Numbered from the stretch's first letter, positions 33,131-44,326 are shown. The stretch is DNA of 64,000 bases from Diplodia intermedia (GCA_021495925.1 JAKEKT010000021.1:62001-126000); one strand, 5' to 3'. Program-made: numbers and translations. Notes: generated by a model from the sequence alone, not told the origin.

Positions 33131-36100
33131 ATGTCCTCTACCTTTCCGGTCCTCTCCATTGATTGAAGACGGACGCAGGAGTTTGGATGATGTTACGGTG
33201 TTGATAAAGATATTTCCTTTTCATGTTTATGCCTCGCCTAGTATAGAGACCCTTAGACTTAATATGAACCAATTCGAGGTAATGCTCTTCAAAACAGTCT
33301 TCTAGTCGTTGTGTTTACTCCATTGTTCTACCATACTGCTACCTCTGCCACAGGTACTTCGAAGTTTCGATTTTCCGCCGGCCTCGGCGCACCTACCCAA
33401 CCCGGCCCACCAAACCAGTGCACCGACCAATCCCGACTTTAGCCGACCCACAAGCCCAGGAAACCTTGTCGCTGCATCCACATCACGAGCGCCTGGATTG
33501 GCGCCTTTCCACGACACGGTCCACCCGCAGAGGCCAAGCCGGCCCCATCAGCGTTTCCCCTGACTACACCGTCTTGAGCACGACAAAGTGGATTCCAACG
33601 AACACGTCGACCCAACGGCAACACCGCCTTCCCTGGTCCGCACTGCTCAACAGGAGAGGGTCCGGGCGACGGATTTGCCGGTCGCAATCTCGCCGGCCCA
33701 TGGGGGATTATACGAGATGGACCACTAGTCTATCGGCTTCGGCTGATAGCGGCCGCACAGGACGCCATGGGAAGCAAGGTCAAGAGCTGGGTGCACCCGT
33801 TGCCCTGGGGAACCCCAATCGCCCATCAGCTGACGAGCTCGGGCCAACCGACCACGACTGGGAGGCCGGCCTAACGACGCAACCAAGGAAGAAAAGAATT
33901 GGAACGACAGCTGTCGTGCAGGGCAGGGGCGCGGCGCCCCGTGGCGCCTGGCGCGGTGCTGTTGTTGGGCTGGATGGATGGATGGATGGGGGGAGGCAGG
34001 GAGGCTGGTTGCTTTGGTGGACCGATGCGGCGGGCAGGGAGGCGGTCTCGCTCGCGGACTAACGGACGGGACAAGCATCTCACACTATCGGGCGATGCGC
34101 AGGGAAGGGAAAAAAAAAACCAAAATTCCCCACGGCTGGGGTGTGGAATCCACAGGGAACTGGGGTTGTTTGCTCTCTCATTTCCTCGCTTGGCCGAGCC
34201 GCGACATTGCAGCACCGATCCTGCCAGCAAATTGGGCGGAGCCGTGAGTGGGCAGGTTCCTCGATTGGGAAGTGCACGAAGGGAAAACCGGTTTTGCATG
34301 TCGGAGGGAGCGTCCAGCCACGGCCGGCGCAGGCACACATCGCAACGCGTCCCAATCTCGTTTCCCTCTCGCATGTCGTGTTGCTTACGACCATTGCGAC
34401 GCTACACGACGATGACGTGGGGAGCGAGTCAGCCCCCGTGGGGCGTCTTCACGCGCCTGGGGCCATGTGCAGGGTGTAGAGCTTATTGGCTTGTTGAGAA
34501 GATCGAGGGCGCCGTCTGGCTGGGCATGCGCGCAAAGGAAGAAGGGACGTACAGATCTTGGAGGGAAGGGTTGGATCGGGGGTTCCAACGGGCTGGCGGC
34601 CTTTGCGCCGGCTACAGGGAATGAGACAACGGTGAACCCTATCACTTCTGCACGCTTGCAAAACTCTTCCTGGACTGATGATTGCTCACCGGCCCGGCGG
34701 TCGGCGGGCTTGGCCGGCCTGCTATAGCCACGGTTGAGCATGGCTGCCGATGCGGCGCTACTACTGTGTACATGCTCCTTCACGTTGAGACAGGGCAGCA
34801 ACCGCGGCCTGCTGGGAAGAGGCTCGATGCGCTGCGGCTGAAACCGGTCGGCTCTCCCGATGGAGGGCGCAATACCTGCCTGTCCTATAGCAATCTCAAC
34901 TTTGTCTGAGGCAACTCTCCAATTTTATTCCTGTTCTTCCCAGAGCGCGTAGTACCTGGTGTTTCAGCTCCGCACAGTAGCACAGCGAGGTGAGGACGCT
35001 TCAGCAATCCAAACGCCAAGCGGTCGTGGCAACCGCACGAAACGCTCGAACGCTGCCAAGGAGGCTGAAATGCTGTGTGACCGTCATGTCTGACGTCTGC
35101 CAGCCTCACATCGTCACAAATCCTTGTGCCATGTGTGCATCATCGACCCTGCCACTTCGCTGGAGATGATGATGACCGCGGGCTCGGCGCGCGCGCATCG
35201 CGACGTATCATGGCCGTTCTGGAAGCGCCCGCCCTCGCCCGCCGGCTAGCTTGCCTTGCCTGTCCGCCCGCCCCCATCCCATCCCATCCCACACGGCAGA
35301 CGGCATCCCCAATCCCCATCAAATAGCTTTCCCCGAAATTCGCCCCGGGTTTCCACTGAAAACCCGCAAGTAACCCCAACTCCGCCAAGAGTCGGGAACA
35401 TACCTACGGCGTGGAGACCGACCGGGCGGCCCAGCGCGCCTTGCGGCGGCGAATCCGCGCGCGCGCACATCGTCGTTTGCTCTTCACCACAGCCAAGCCA
35501 GCTTCCGGCCCCCAAAGAGGGACCCGACCACCGCTTGCTCGCCTCGCCTGCCGTGCGCGCGACGCGGCCAGGGCAGCCCTTACGTCATGGTGGAGAAAAA
35601 GGATTTGCTGAAGCGGACGTTCAGGTCCGCGGCCATAAGCAGTTTCTCTGTTCAGATTGCGCACACGACAGGGCGGGCGTGTGCGGCGCGGTTGCTGCAC
35701 TACTACTTCTCCGCGCCTGCAGCGCGTGGGAGAAGCAAGCATGGCCGCCCCCCGGGGAGGGGGCGTGGGGACTGCCTGGCTGCACCAACCACCGGGCTAT
35801 CACCACGTCGCCGTACATCCTGCCTCGCGCGGATGGGGGCTCTGACTCGATCGACACGGCAAGACGACGACGACGACGACACTGACGACAACGACGTCGT
35901 TGATGCTTGCCATTTGCAGCGGCCAATTGGCTTTCGCCGCCATTCGCAAGGGGAAGGCTGGCGGTCGGCATTGGCATTACTTGAGCAGGCAATAATGCTG
36001 GGCACGCGAGTGGTTTCCCCGTTGCTCGGGTTCTTGCCTGATGCGTTAATCAATGGGAGATCCTCCGTTGCGGCTACCTGCCTGCCTCGCCTCGGCGCCC

Positions 36101-38206
36101 AGCCAATGGCATCGCTTTCCGCCAAGTGGGAAAAAAAAATCATGGCAAAGGCCTGCCCTCCGGCGGAGGCTGCAATCTTCCGCCGGGCCATCGCATACCT
36201 AGGTTTGTTTTCTTTGAGCGCCCGCTAGTTAGCTCCCATCAGCCCGTCGTGTGCCGCTTGTGTGTGTGCGCGCGTGTAGTTGAACGCAATCCCGCGCCCA
36301 CCCCCACTTTCGATATTCCATTCCCACCCCGTCTTCTTCCCTCCTCCGGCATTTCCCCTCCCCCCGCCGCCGACGCTCCGACGCGCCGAAGACCGGCGTC
36401 GGCTCTCGTACGCGTCGGAAAAGGCCTCGCAACGCCCGCGCCCGCTTGCCGCGGCCACCGGCCGCGGTCCCACGTTTCCGCTCTTCGTTGATGCCTTGTT
36501 GCCTCATCGCTTTCGCTGCCTTGTTGCCTTAGTACCTTGGTGCCTGGATGCCTTACCAGTGAAGCTACTCAGTTGCATCTTCCCTAACCCTCTCTCCTTA
36601 CTCAATTTGCATTGTACATTGTACATACATACGTCTTCTTTTTCCTCCAGCCGCTTCAACAACGCCATCGAACATTGTTGTGACCACAGTAGTCTCTTTG
36701 CTTGGGCCTTTCCTCTTCCGTCCAAGTTTCTGCTCCCCATCTCCACAACGCGCAGCGTGTCCGGCCGGCCGCGGCCCATCTCTAGCATCTTTTCACGCTC
36801 GTCTTGCCCTGCGAACCCTTTTTTTCCCACTCTCGTCTTTGCTTTCTTTCCCCACACAACGCACATGCCGGCGAAAGCGCGCGCGTTTCTCAACGTACGA
36901 ACCCCTTTTCGCACCGCGCGGGGTTCGGAAAGAACAGAGCAAGAGATGTGCTGGCTAGTGGGGGGTGGTGTGTGTGAGGTGGTCGGAGCACGAGAAAAAA
37001 AAAACGGCTTCGACGCCGCATAAACTACAAGCTTCGTGCGTGCGCGCGCGACGACACCGGTGGGCTGGCTGGCTGGGGGATGGATGGATAAGGGAGAGCA
37101 CGCACGGACGGCGTGTGCCTGGATGTTCTCCTGAACCCACACCTCCTCCTCCTCGGGTGGCGAATGTCGCCCGTGCGGATTTTGGGGCTGGCGATACGGT
37201 CAGACCTTCCGTGTTCTGCGCGGCGGGCGGTACGTGCTATCACGTCACCTCCCATCGGATCATCGTGGCGACGTCTCGACGCCGTGCCGCATCGGTGCCT
37301 GAGCGTTCGGTTTGGGTGTGGGTGGGTTGGGGTGGTGGTGGCTTTCTCATCATCGTGCCCCGAGCGAGGCGGCGAAGGAAGAATTGGGGGGGTGTGTGCG
37401 TTTTTTGGGGCGTTGTTCCCGGCGGGCCTCGAACACACAGACGACAGGTGGGAAAGAAGGCGGTGTCTTTGGTGGGATGGGTGGGGGGTGTTCGCGCGCG
37501 CTCGCGGCTCTGCGGACGGGCCAGGAACGGGTGGGGAAAAAGAGGCTTCTTTTTGGTGGGGATGAGGGAGGGCGAGAAGGGAGGGGGGCACAGAGCCTCC
37601 TGAAGATTGAGCGTCTCGCTCGCCTTTGCTTGACCGCCAACTTGTTGGTGTGTGGAGACAGGACACACCGGCGCGGCCTTCTGGAACCTCTTTCTCTCTT
37701 TTTTTTTTCCTCTTTCTTTTTAGGGTTCGGGCGAGATCACAAGCGAGGCGTTCGTTTGACTGATGGTGCATGGCTGATGGCTGCCACTACCCGACCGCTC
37801 TTCTTTCTTCCACCCCCCCCCCCCCCCCTCCACGTATCTCCACCTGCCGAGTCGACCGCCGCCGCGACCCTCTTTTCAGGCTTCACCGAAGGTTTTGCGT
37901 TCCTGCGTTAGTGTTTGCGTTGGGCTGCCGTTCCCCCAAACGCCGGCTGCCGGCGCGTTTTCCCCGACTGACTATCGCTGGCCACCGCCGCCTCCGCCGA
38001 CGGCCGAGAGGAGGACGGAGGTGAAGAGGTGAGGGATGGACGTGCTGGCATACTGTTTGTTGGCCTTCCTCCGTGCTGGCGCTTTCTCGGGGGCAAGGAC
38101 GTGGCCATTCACCGAAAGAGGTAGGTGGCTACGAAGCCGAGTGGCGAGGCAGGTAGACGACGGAGGAGTGGGGGAGTTGAGAAAGGAGATTCGGAGTCGT
38201 ACGGGT
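33131..38206. other. Five-kilobase gene-poor region downstream of PMA1
   Basis: After the PMA1 3' flank (to about 33.3 kb, AT-rich), composition becomes GC-rich with repeated G- and C-runs. Open frames overlap on both strands and none is recognisable. A pyrimidine-rich stretch (36.28-36.86 kb) runs into an ATG at 36864 whose frame soon meets a GTACGA donor-like site; it resembles a fungal 5' leader but no downstream exon can be identified. A C16 run lies at 37813-37828. Confidence 0.4.
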
Positions 38207-38402
38207 GCACAGCAAGTGACAGGAGATTTGGGCCCTCGAAGCTCTCTTTCTACATGGGCAGTCGAATACAAGATCTGGGTGTAAATGTGCGCAATCAAAA
38301 CTCACATCTACGTCCGGGTCTTAAATTCATCTGCTTATGTGATTGTGGATATCTCTATGAGGCAGATGCGGGTGGACTTAGTTATGTTGCCACCCGCTGT
38401 GG
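38207..38402. repeat. Short palindromic element, copy B
   Basis: The core is 38256-38337 (arms GGCAGTCGAATACAAGATC and inverted GTCCGGGTCTTAAATTCATC). The outer arms extend to GCACAGCAAGTGACAGG on the left and TTGCCACCCGCTGTGG on the right. Confidence 0.8.
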
Positions 38403-38493
38403 GTGCTTGAGAGAAGTCGTAAGGGAGATGTTGCGCTGCTCTTCCTAAGGACGGCGGTGAAGGGAAGTTTCAGGTGAGTCTGGATGGCTCGTA

Positions 38494-38680
38494 CCACAGC
38501 GGGTGATGAATTTCTGTCTCGTAGATGTTCCACTATACATGAGATGGGCGGTTGAATCGAAGATCCGGACGTAAATGTGCGCATTTAAAACTTACATTTA
38601 CGTCCGGATCTTGGATTCAACTGCCTATAGAAAAAGTCTCAACCCCGGGGAGCTTCGAGGGCTTAGATCCTCTGTCACTT
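38494..38680. repeat. Short palindromic element, copy C (best-preserved core)
   Basis: The core 38546-38627 is an almost perfect hairpin: GCGGTTGAATCGAAGATCC, then GGACGTAAATGTGCGCAT, answered by ACATTTACGTCCGGATC and TTGGATTCAACTGCC. Outer arms start CCACAGCGGGTGATG and end CTCTGTCACTTAGG. It lies 90 bp from copy B. Confidence 0.88.
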
Positions 38681-39129
38681 AGGATCTGCTTGCTCTCAAA
38701 TCTGCTACGATTGCGAATCGTGATGCATGAGTTTGTTCCACTGGGGTTCAAGTTGGTGTCAGCTTCCTGCTGTCCTCAGTGTCTTTATTTGCTGGAAAGT
38801 CTTGATCGTATAGTACCTGATACTTTGAGTCTGTTTGCAACTATTCTTATTCCTTGTATTGAGGAATCCTCGCGAATGATATCACTTTGAAATATTGTTT
38901 CAAACTTGTCGTCCCTCGGAGTGCTCTCCCGGTATACAAACCGATCGCATTTGACAAAACAATTGCGGCGGTTGGAGCGTACGTAGGCTCGACTGGTCTG
39001 TATCATGACCGCGAGGGGATGGAACGACTTGTAGCATTGGGCTGTGCCGAAGCATCATTGGTAGACAACGGTGGAACCTGGGATTTGATGCAGTGAAAAC
39101 ATACCAGAAGACAAAGCTCAAGATATGCC
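38681..39129. other. AT-rich spacer beside palindromic copy C
   Basis: This is about 450 bp of AT-richer sequence without a recognised gene, between the repeat pair and the kinase relic. It has no clear similarity to other parts of the window. Confidence 0.35.
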
Positions 39130-40385
39130 TACACCATCTAAACACCGATCGAAGAGCACTCCACAGTCTCTCCAGGACGACATGTCCCCGAAGCAATCGC
39201 CGCCATTACGCTCAACTGGAAATCGATGCCGCACGACATCACAGTCCGCTTCCAAACCACCTCCCCCTCTCCACCTCCCCACCCCCACCGCACTCGCTCT
39301 CCTCCCGCAGTCTCTCCCCGTCGTCAATCACGCCGCCGTGCCACCCACTCACCCTCCCAACGCCTCCGGCGACTCAGCCAGCCGGCACATGCAGACGATT
39401 ATCGCGCGCCCAACCCCCATACGTCGCTCGACGTGATATACCGCGAGCTCTCGGAGCGGGGCGGCAGCGTGGGGGCGTGCAGAATATGATGGTGTGGAGG
39501 GGTGGGAGGTTGACCAGCCAGTCTGTTTGTGGGGCAGATGTTGGAGAGGATGCCAGCACCAGGCGAAATTTCTGGCGATTGGGTTTTTGGATCTCTTGTG
39601 GCTGCTGCGGAGGTTTTGGTGGTAAGTGATGGATGTCAAGCGGGAAGCAAGAACGGAAAATATGCAGTGAAGGCGGCTTACTCCTTGCTCGTAATACGTG
39701 AGGTAGATGCCTCCTATTAGCTTCTCGGGATTTTACAATTTTGGCTATGTTGGAGTGGTCAAGAATGCGTAATGCGCGGTATTCCTTGCCCAGCAGGTCC
39801 AACTGGGATTGCGTTGCCGCCTTCTTTTCGACGTACATGACACAATTGTCCTTTTATCCCCCCCACAGAATACACACCGGCGGACTCTCACACCAACGGC
39901 CGATGCTCTTGAATTTCCTGTACTTGTACGTCGAGATCAGGGTGGCCAACAAACAAGCATGTTTGCAAAGCTTTGATTGTTTTAACCAATCAATCAAACA
40001 AAGATCGTGGTTCCAGCTGAACCAATCGACCAAAGATCGTAAGGCGTGGTTGTTTGCGAAATGCTTGTTTGATTGTTTAGGGGGGGGGGGGGGGTATTAC
40101 CCAATCGGGGCAAAACACCATAAGAATCTCACGATAGTGGCCCGTGATATATGCTAAGCAAACAGGCAAAGATCTTTGCTTATTTGCAAAGATTTCGCAA
40201 TCAACCAAAGATTCCGACCCTCTGCCTATCAATCAACCAAAGATCGGACCTCATCTTTGTCTTTGTTTGTTTGTTGGCCACCCTGGTCGAGATTATTTTG
40301 GCCATCTTCGAGTCTCGGTACTGAAGAAGTCCGGCAAGGTGGGTGCTACGAGCAACCGTACTCGACGAGAGCTCCGGAAATGCCT
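39130..40385 (-). pseudogene. Decayed protein kinase paralogue, interrupted by a hAT-like element
   Basis: Reading on the minus strand, pieces of the same kinase type as the gene at 20-21 kb are seen. They are VARSTHLAGLLQYRD with KMAKIISTYKYRKFKSIG (40.37-39.88 kb, split by the insertion), MYVEKKAATQSQL with GKEYRALRILDHSNIAKIV (39838-39735; compare REYRALKVLDHPNIIKMV in the intact copy), and YITSSDVWGLGA then, after a frame change, IIVCMCRLAE (39.43-39.36 kb; compare DVWGLAAVVACACQ). Breaks visible are a stop (TAA at 39856-39854) between the first and second pieces, loss of the catalytic-loop and DFG region, a frame change right after DVWGLGA, and the 348-bp insertion. It cannot encode a kinase as it stands. 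The 3' limit is uncertain. Confidence 0.72.
39938..40285. mobile_element. Non-autonomous hAT-like element (348 bp) with 8-bp target duplication
   Basis: Terminal inverted repeats CAGGGTGGCCAACAAACAA and TTGTTTGTTGGCCACCCTG are flanked on both sides by GTCGAGAT (39930-39937 and 40286-40293). An 8-bp target-site duplication and ends beginning CAGGG are typical of the hAT superfamily. The inside has no open frame for a transposase. It carries several copies of an AACCAAAGATC-like motif in both orientations (subterminal repeats) and a G14 run. The host sequence is the kinase relic. Confidence 0.87.
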
Positions 40386-40635
40386 ATAGACTCGGCAAAT
40401 GTCAGCTAAAAATTCGAGCAAGAACCAGAATGTACTCTTCTGGTAAAAGAATATGGCCTGTTGCATTTACGGAGAGAGAATATCACCTCTTGCTCTCCTT
40501 GTCTCGTACGCGCGGAAGCATGTCAGGCGCGAAGTTGGGAGAACAGACATCAATGAAGAAAACTCACAGTACTACGCAAAAGTAAAAGTAGCGCGCCAAA
40601 AGCGCTTTGCCGTGTTTGACCATTTTCGTGCACAA

Positions 40636-40790
40636 GAACAGCGGGCGACTAGGTAACTGAGCCAACCAGCATCTGTTGCGCAGAGACATTACGCCATACT
40701 CATGTAAGTAGTTGAACCCAATGCCCGGACGTAGATGTGAGTATCAAATGCAGACAGTCGCGTGAAGATGTTAAATTCAGCCACTTAGGC
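40636..40790. repeat. Short palindromic element, copy D (right end eroded)
   Basis: The left outer arm begins with AGCGGGCGACTAGG. The core runs from GTAGTTGAACCCAATGCCC with GGACGTAGATGTGAG to AAATTCAGCCACTTAGGC. The right outer arm is missing or too changed to see; an A-run follows it, before the phosphatase stop codon. Confidence 0.65.
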
Positions 40791-40870
40791 AAGAAAAAAA
40801 AAGTAACATCTTTGGTGGAGCTCACGGCTCAAGTCCTCTACAACCCCCTCTTCCACACACAAAAACCCCC

Positions 40871-42177
40871 CTACTCATGCCTCCACGGATACGGCCGCCG
40901 CCCGGCCCTCTTCGACCCAGCACCCGCATCAACAACCCCCCTCTTCCCCACAAACGCCCCGCCATCCTGCACGAGCGGCGCCAGCTTATGCCGGACGCTC
41001 GTCGCATTCCTCCCCACCGGCGCATCGTAGTCGACGGTGAAGACGCTCACAGCGCTGCGGCAGCCGCCCCCGACGACCTCGGTCTCGCCGGGCAGGCCGC
41101 AGTCGCCGTTGATGCAGACAGACGTCGAGGCCGGGGCCGGCGACGTCGCCGTAGCGGAACAGCCGGGTGGACGCGTTGTAGACGGCGACGTCGGTGAGGG
41201 CGCCGCCGCCCGAGAGGCGGGTGAGGACGAAGGGCCGGGTCGACGCAGGAAGTCGTTGGTGAGGGAGGTGATGGTGGGGAAGTTGACGCTGTTGTTTGCA
41301 AATCGGGCGTAGTTAACCCCCCGTCAGCGTTCTACTCCCAAACACCTCGTCCGATCTGCTTCCAGCGACGACGACAGGGAAGGGGGAGGGGGGAGGGGAT
41401 TTCCACACATACTTCAACCCATACCCCAGCGGCAACACCCTCTCGCCGCTCCCCGTCGCCCGCGCCAGCCGCTCCACCAACCTCACCGTCAACCGCGCAT
41501 GCAGGGTCGCCGGATCCGGCCAGCCGCTCGGCGTCGTCTCGTTCAGCCACTCCCAGCTCCTCTGGCCGCCCACGCTGCCCGCGCTCACCGCGATGGCCGG
41601 CACGCCGCGGCCCACGGCGGCGTAGGCGGCGCCCATGGTCCCCGACAGCGTGTATAGGAACGCGCCCAGGTTCTGGCCGACGTTGGGCCCGGCGACGAGC
41701 AGGTCGGGCGCCGACGACGCGTTGGGCCACACGCGCGGCAGCACGTGGTCGAGCGCGACGAAGGTGCACGCCGCCGGCGTGCCGTTGTAGTACCACTTGT
41801 GCGAGTCGGCTGGGTCCGAGCCGAGGGCGGGCGCGCCGGCGGGGACCGAGGAGAATTCGCCTGGGGTGAGGAGGGTGGGGGAGGTGGAGAAGACGGCCTG
41901 TGGTTTTTTTGGGGGGTGTGTGTGTGAATGGAGTGTGTTCTTGGTGTGTTTTTTATATGTGTATGGTATGTGTACGTACCCTGCCTCCTTGACCTGAATT
42001 GTCGACGACGGGCACGACCATGAGGACGTTGTGGCCGGCTTCTTTGAGCAGCCGGTACGTCTCGCGGATGTTGGCGCTGGCCCAGCCGTCGTCGTTGTTC
42101 AGCAGGATGTTCAATGCCTGTGCGGACAACGGGCAGGATAGCGCCGCGAGGGCGGCGGAAGCGAGCGGGAAGCGCAT
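40871..42177 (-). CDS. Secreted SurE-type acid phosphatase/nucleotidase with two compensating frame changes
   Basis: This is a predicted metal-dependent phosphomonoesterase of the SurE fold. Exons 42177..41980, 41897..41413 and 41288..40871 give 366 codons. A signal peptide (MRFPLASAALAALSC...SAQA) precedes the metal-binding LLNNDDGW (D29, D30). DLLVAGPNVGQNLG, GTMGAAYAAVGRGVPAIAVS and GYGLNVNFP are further SurE blocks. In exon 3 the family-like sequence leaves the open frame at about residue 245. The segment read as PFVLTRLSGGG through YNASTRLFRYGDV occurs in another frame, and the open frame becomes family-like again at VCINGDCGLPGE, immediately after a TCTG duplication. Translation through the open frame would replace about 40 residues by Ser/Pro/Ala-rich sequence. 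It could be a damaged enzyme, a still functional one, or an assembly artefact. Confidence 0.8.
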
Positions 42178-42690
42178 GTCGTTGTTAGATGATTGGAAAA
42201 TGCACAATGGCTGACGCAGAAGAAGAGAGTAAGACAGGACTTCGAGCAGCGCGACCATTTATGGCTTCAACCTGTCCCTGCCTGTCAAGACGGGGAACCC
42301 GGCCATGGTCAATGACTATCCAGAAAGTGCATGCTACTGAGCCAATGGGGCTTCTTGTTGCATTGGACAGAGAAAGATAGGCTGCGGAAATACAGCAGCT
42401 GTGTCCAGGTACGCGGCAATGCCCTGCCGAATTGCCTTCCCTTTTGGGCCATAGTGCGCGGGATCACGGCTGGGGAGCTACGCTTCTCACCAATCAGTGT
42501 TGGCAAGCAGCAAGAGCGGCACAGGGGTGCAATGATAGGCAGGAGGAAGGAAGCATTGAAGTCTGCGAGAGGCCGTGTCGGCGGGTGCCGACCATCGTTT
42601 TATGGTTGGAATGCACAAGTGCAGAGTGAGAATGGAGAGTGAGAAGCGAGAAGATTGTTGATAGCTAAGCGAAGCCGGCAGCTTCGTCCA
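42178..42690. promoter_or_regulatory. Flank between the SurE-type and permease genes
   Basis: These 513 bp carry the SurE-type promoter and the 3' flank of the minus-strand permease. No additional gene or repeat was seen. Confidence 0.4.
42254..42263 (-). promoter_or_regulatory. Candidate TATA element of the SurE-type gene
   Basis: The minus strand reads GCCATAAATGG about 80 bp before the start codon, a plausible core promoter position. Confidence 0.35.
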
Positions 42691-44326
42691 TCAGTAAGCA
42701 TACGCCATGCGGCCCTCGGCGCCCTGCACCCTCCCATCCGCAATCCTCTTGTTCGTGCTCACCAGCCAGATGCGCATCGCCCAAGCACTCGCAACCGTCG
42801 CAGCAGCAAAGCCGGCATTGGCGCCCATGCCGATCAGGTAGCGCGGGCCGTCGCTCTCGGGATACAGGTAGGCCGTGTAGATGTACGACGCGTTGGCGAC
42901 GACGTTCACGACCGACAGGCTCACGCCCTTCTTCTCGCTCGTCTGGCCCAGCGTCGCCGACACCCAGCCGAGGATGACGCTGTTGACGGCGTAGGCGCCG
43001 CCCGCGAACAGGAAGCACGCCACGTAGCGCGCCGCCGTGTTGAGCGTCGCGCACGCGACCACGAAGCCCACGCCCGCGCCGCCCATGCACGCCGTGATGT
43101 GCCACGTCCGCTCGTTGCGCCGCCCGGACGACCAGCCGACGAGGACGCCGAACGCGCCCGAGACGAGGTAGGGCGGGCACGTCAGCACCAGCGTCATGGT
43201 GCTGCCGAACCCCAGCGTCTCGACCACCGTCGGGAAGAAGTTGTTGAAGCCGCACGCCGACAGGTGCATGTTCTGCATCGCGCAGAAGAGGTAGAGGCGC
43301 GGGTCGCGCAGCGCTTGCACGAGCCCCGCCCGCGCCCCGCCGTCGCTCTCGCCGCCGACCGTGTCGCGCTGGATGCGCGCGTGCGCGAGCGCCCGCTGGG
43401 CCGGCGTCAGCCAGCGCGTGCTGAGCGGGTGGTCGGCGAGCGTGAAGAGCGAGAGGACGCTGATGCTGAAGGTGAGGACGCCTTCGATGATGAAGAGCCA
43501 GCGCCAGCCTGCGAGTCCGTGGGCCCCGTCGACGGTGCCGAAGACGGCCGCGGCGATGAGGCCCGAGAAGGCCGTCGCGAGGATGTTGCCCGAGTATAGG
43601 ATGGAGATGCGCGTCGCGATCTCCTTGCGCGTGTAGAAGAGGGAGAGCATGAAGAGCGCGCCCGGGTAGAAGGGCGCTTCGGCGACCTGGAGAGGGAGAG
43701 GGTGTCAGTGTGATTGCTGTGGAGCGAGCAAGTCTGGCGTGCTTACTCCGAGGAAGAATCGGACGAGGACGAGGCCTTTGTAGTCGTGCACGAGCGCGGT
43801 GCACGCGGACACGACGGCCCAGGCGCCCATGCAGATTCCCATGTAGAGCGAAGGCCGGACCTTCTTCGACGACATGAACATGTTCGATGGGATCTGCATG
43901 ATGAGGTATCTGCCCGCTATCAGCCCATGTCATGGGAAGTGTCTCCCCTGGGTCGAATGACGCACCCGACAAACAAGATTGAGATGGCAGTGTTGTACTG
44001 GGAGCCGTGGAGGTTCAAGTCGTCTTCCAAATCGTCCAGACGGGCTTGTGCGATGGCGTTCCTGTCAAGCTGTGGCGAGAGGTCAACTTTTGCTGCAGAT
44101 GGATGGGCAACCGACTCACATAGTTCAGGAAGTACATGCTCCAAAGCGTTGGCATGATGCGCCAGTCCAGCTTCTTGACGAGGGCAATCTCCTCTGGGTC
44201 CGTCTTTGCAACCGCTCCGGAGTAATCCTCCTTTCCGCCCACGACGCCACCTCTCTCCTTCTCAATCTCCTCGATATGGAGTTTCTCGTCCAGAGGGCTG
44301 GTCATGGTCTTCTCTTTTTCCATCAT
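42691..44326 (-). CDS. Major facilitator permease, anion:cation symporter (Dal5-like) family, second gene
   Basis: This is a proton-coupled permease for an organic anion or vitamin; the substrate is unknown. Four exons (44326..44120, 44069..43966, 43909..43747, 43686..42691) give 489 residues. An acidic N-terminus leads to LVKKLDWRIMPTLWSMYFLNYLDR, the conserved first helix of the group. Next come NLHGSQYNTAISILFVGYLIMQIPSN, LVRFFLGVAEAPFYPGALFMLS and GWRWLFIIEGVLTFSISV. The C-terminal half (GFNNFFPTVVETLGFGS, YVACFLFAGGAYAVNSVILGW) supplies six further helices, ending in a short hydrophilic tail. A second ATG two codons in is an alternative start. Relative to the family member at 4.7-6.5 kb the two proteins differ throughout, so they are not a recent duplication. 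Confidence 0.9.

Noticed and set aside
36280..37023. 247-codon Pro/Ser/Phe-rich frame downstream of PMA1
   Set aside because: It is the translation of a pyrimidine-rich tract; more like an untranslated leader or spacer than a protein.
40080..40094. G14 run as a G-quadruplex or special signal
   Set aside because: It lies inside the non-autonomous hAT-like element and is a simple homopolymer; nothing else supports a function.
41281..41345. Loss of the splice acceptor in the SurE-type gene (no AG before GTTAACTAC)
   Set aside because: An acceptor further on (AACAACAG at 41296-41289) gives GYGLN joined to VNFP, the expected family sequence, so the intron is intact.
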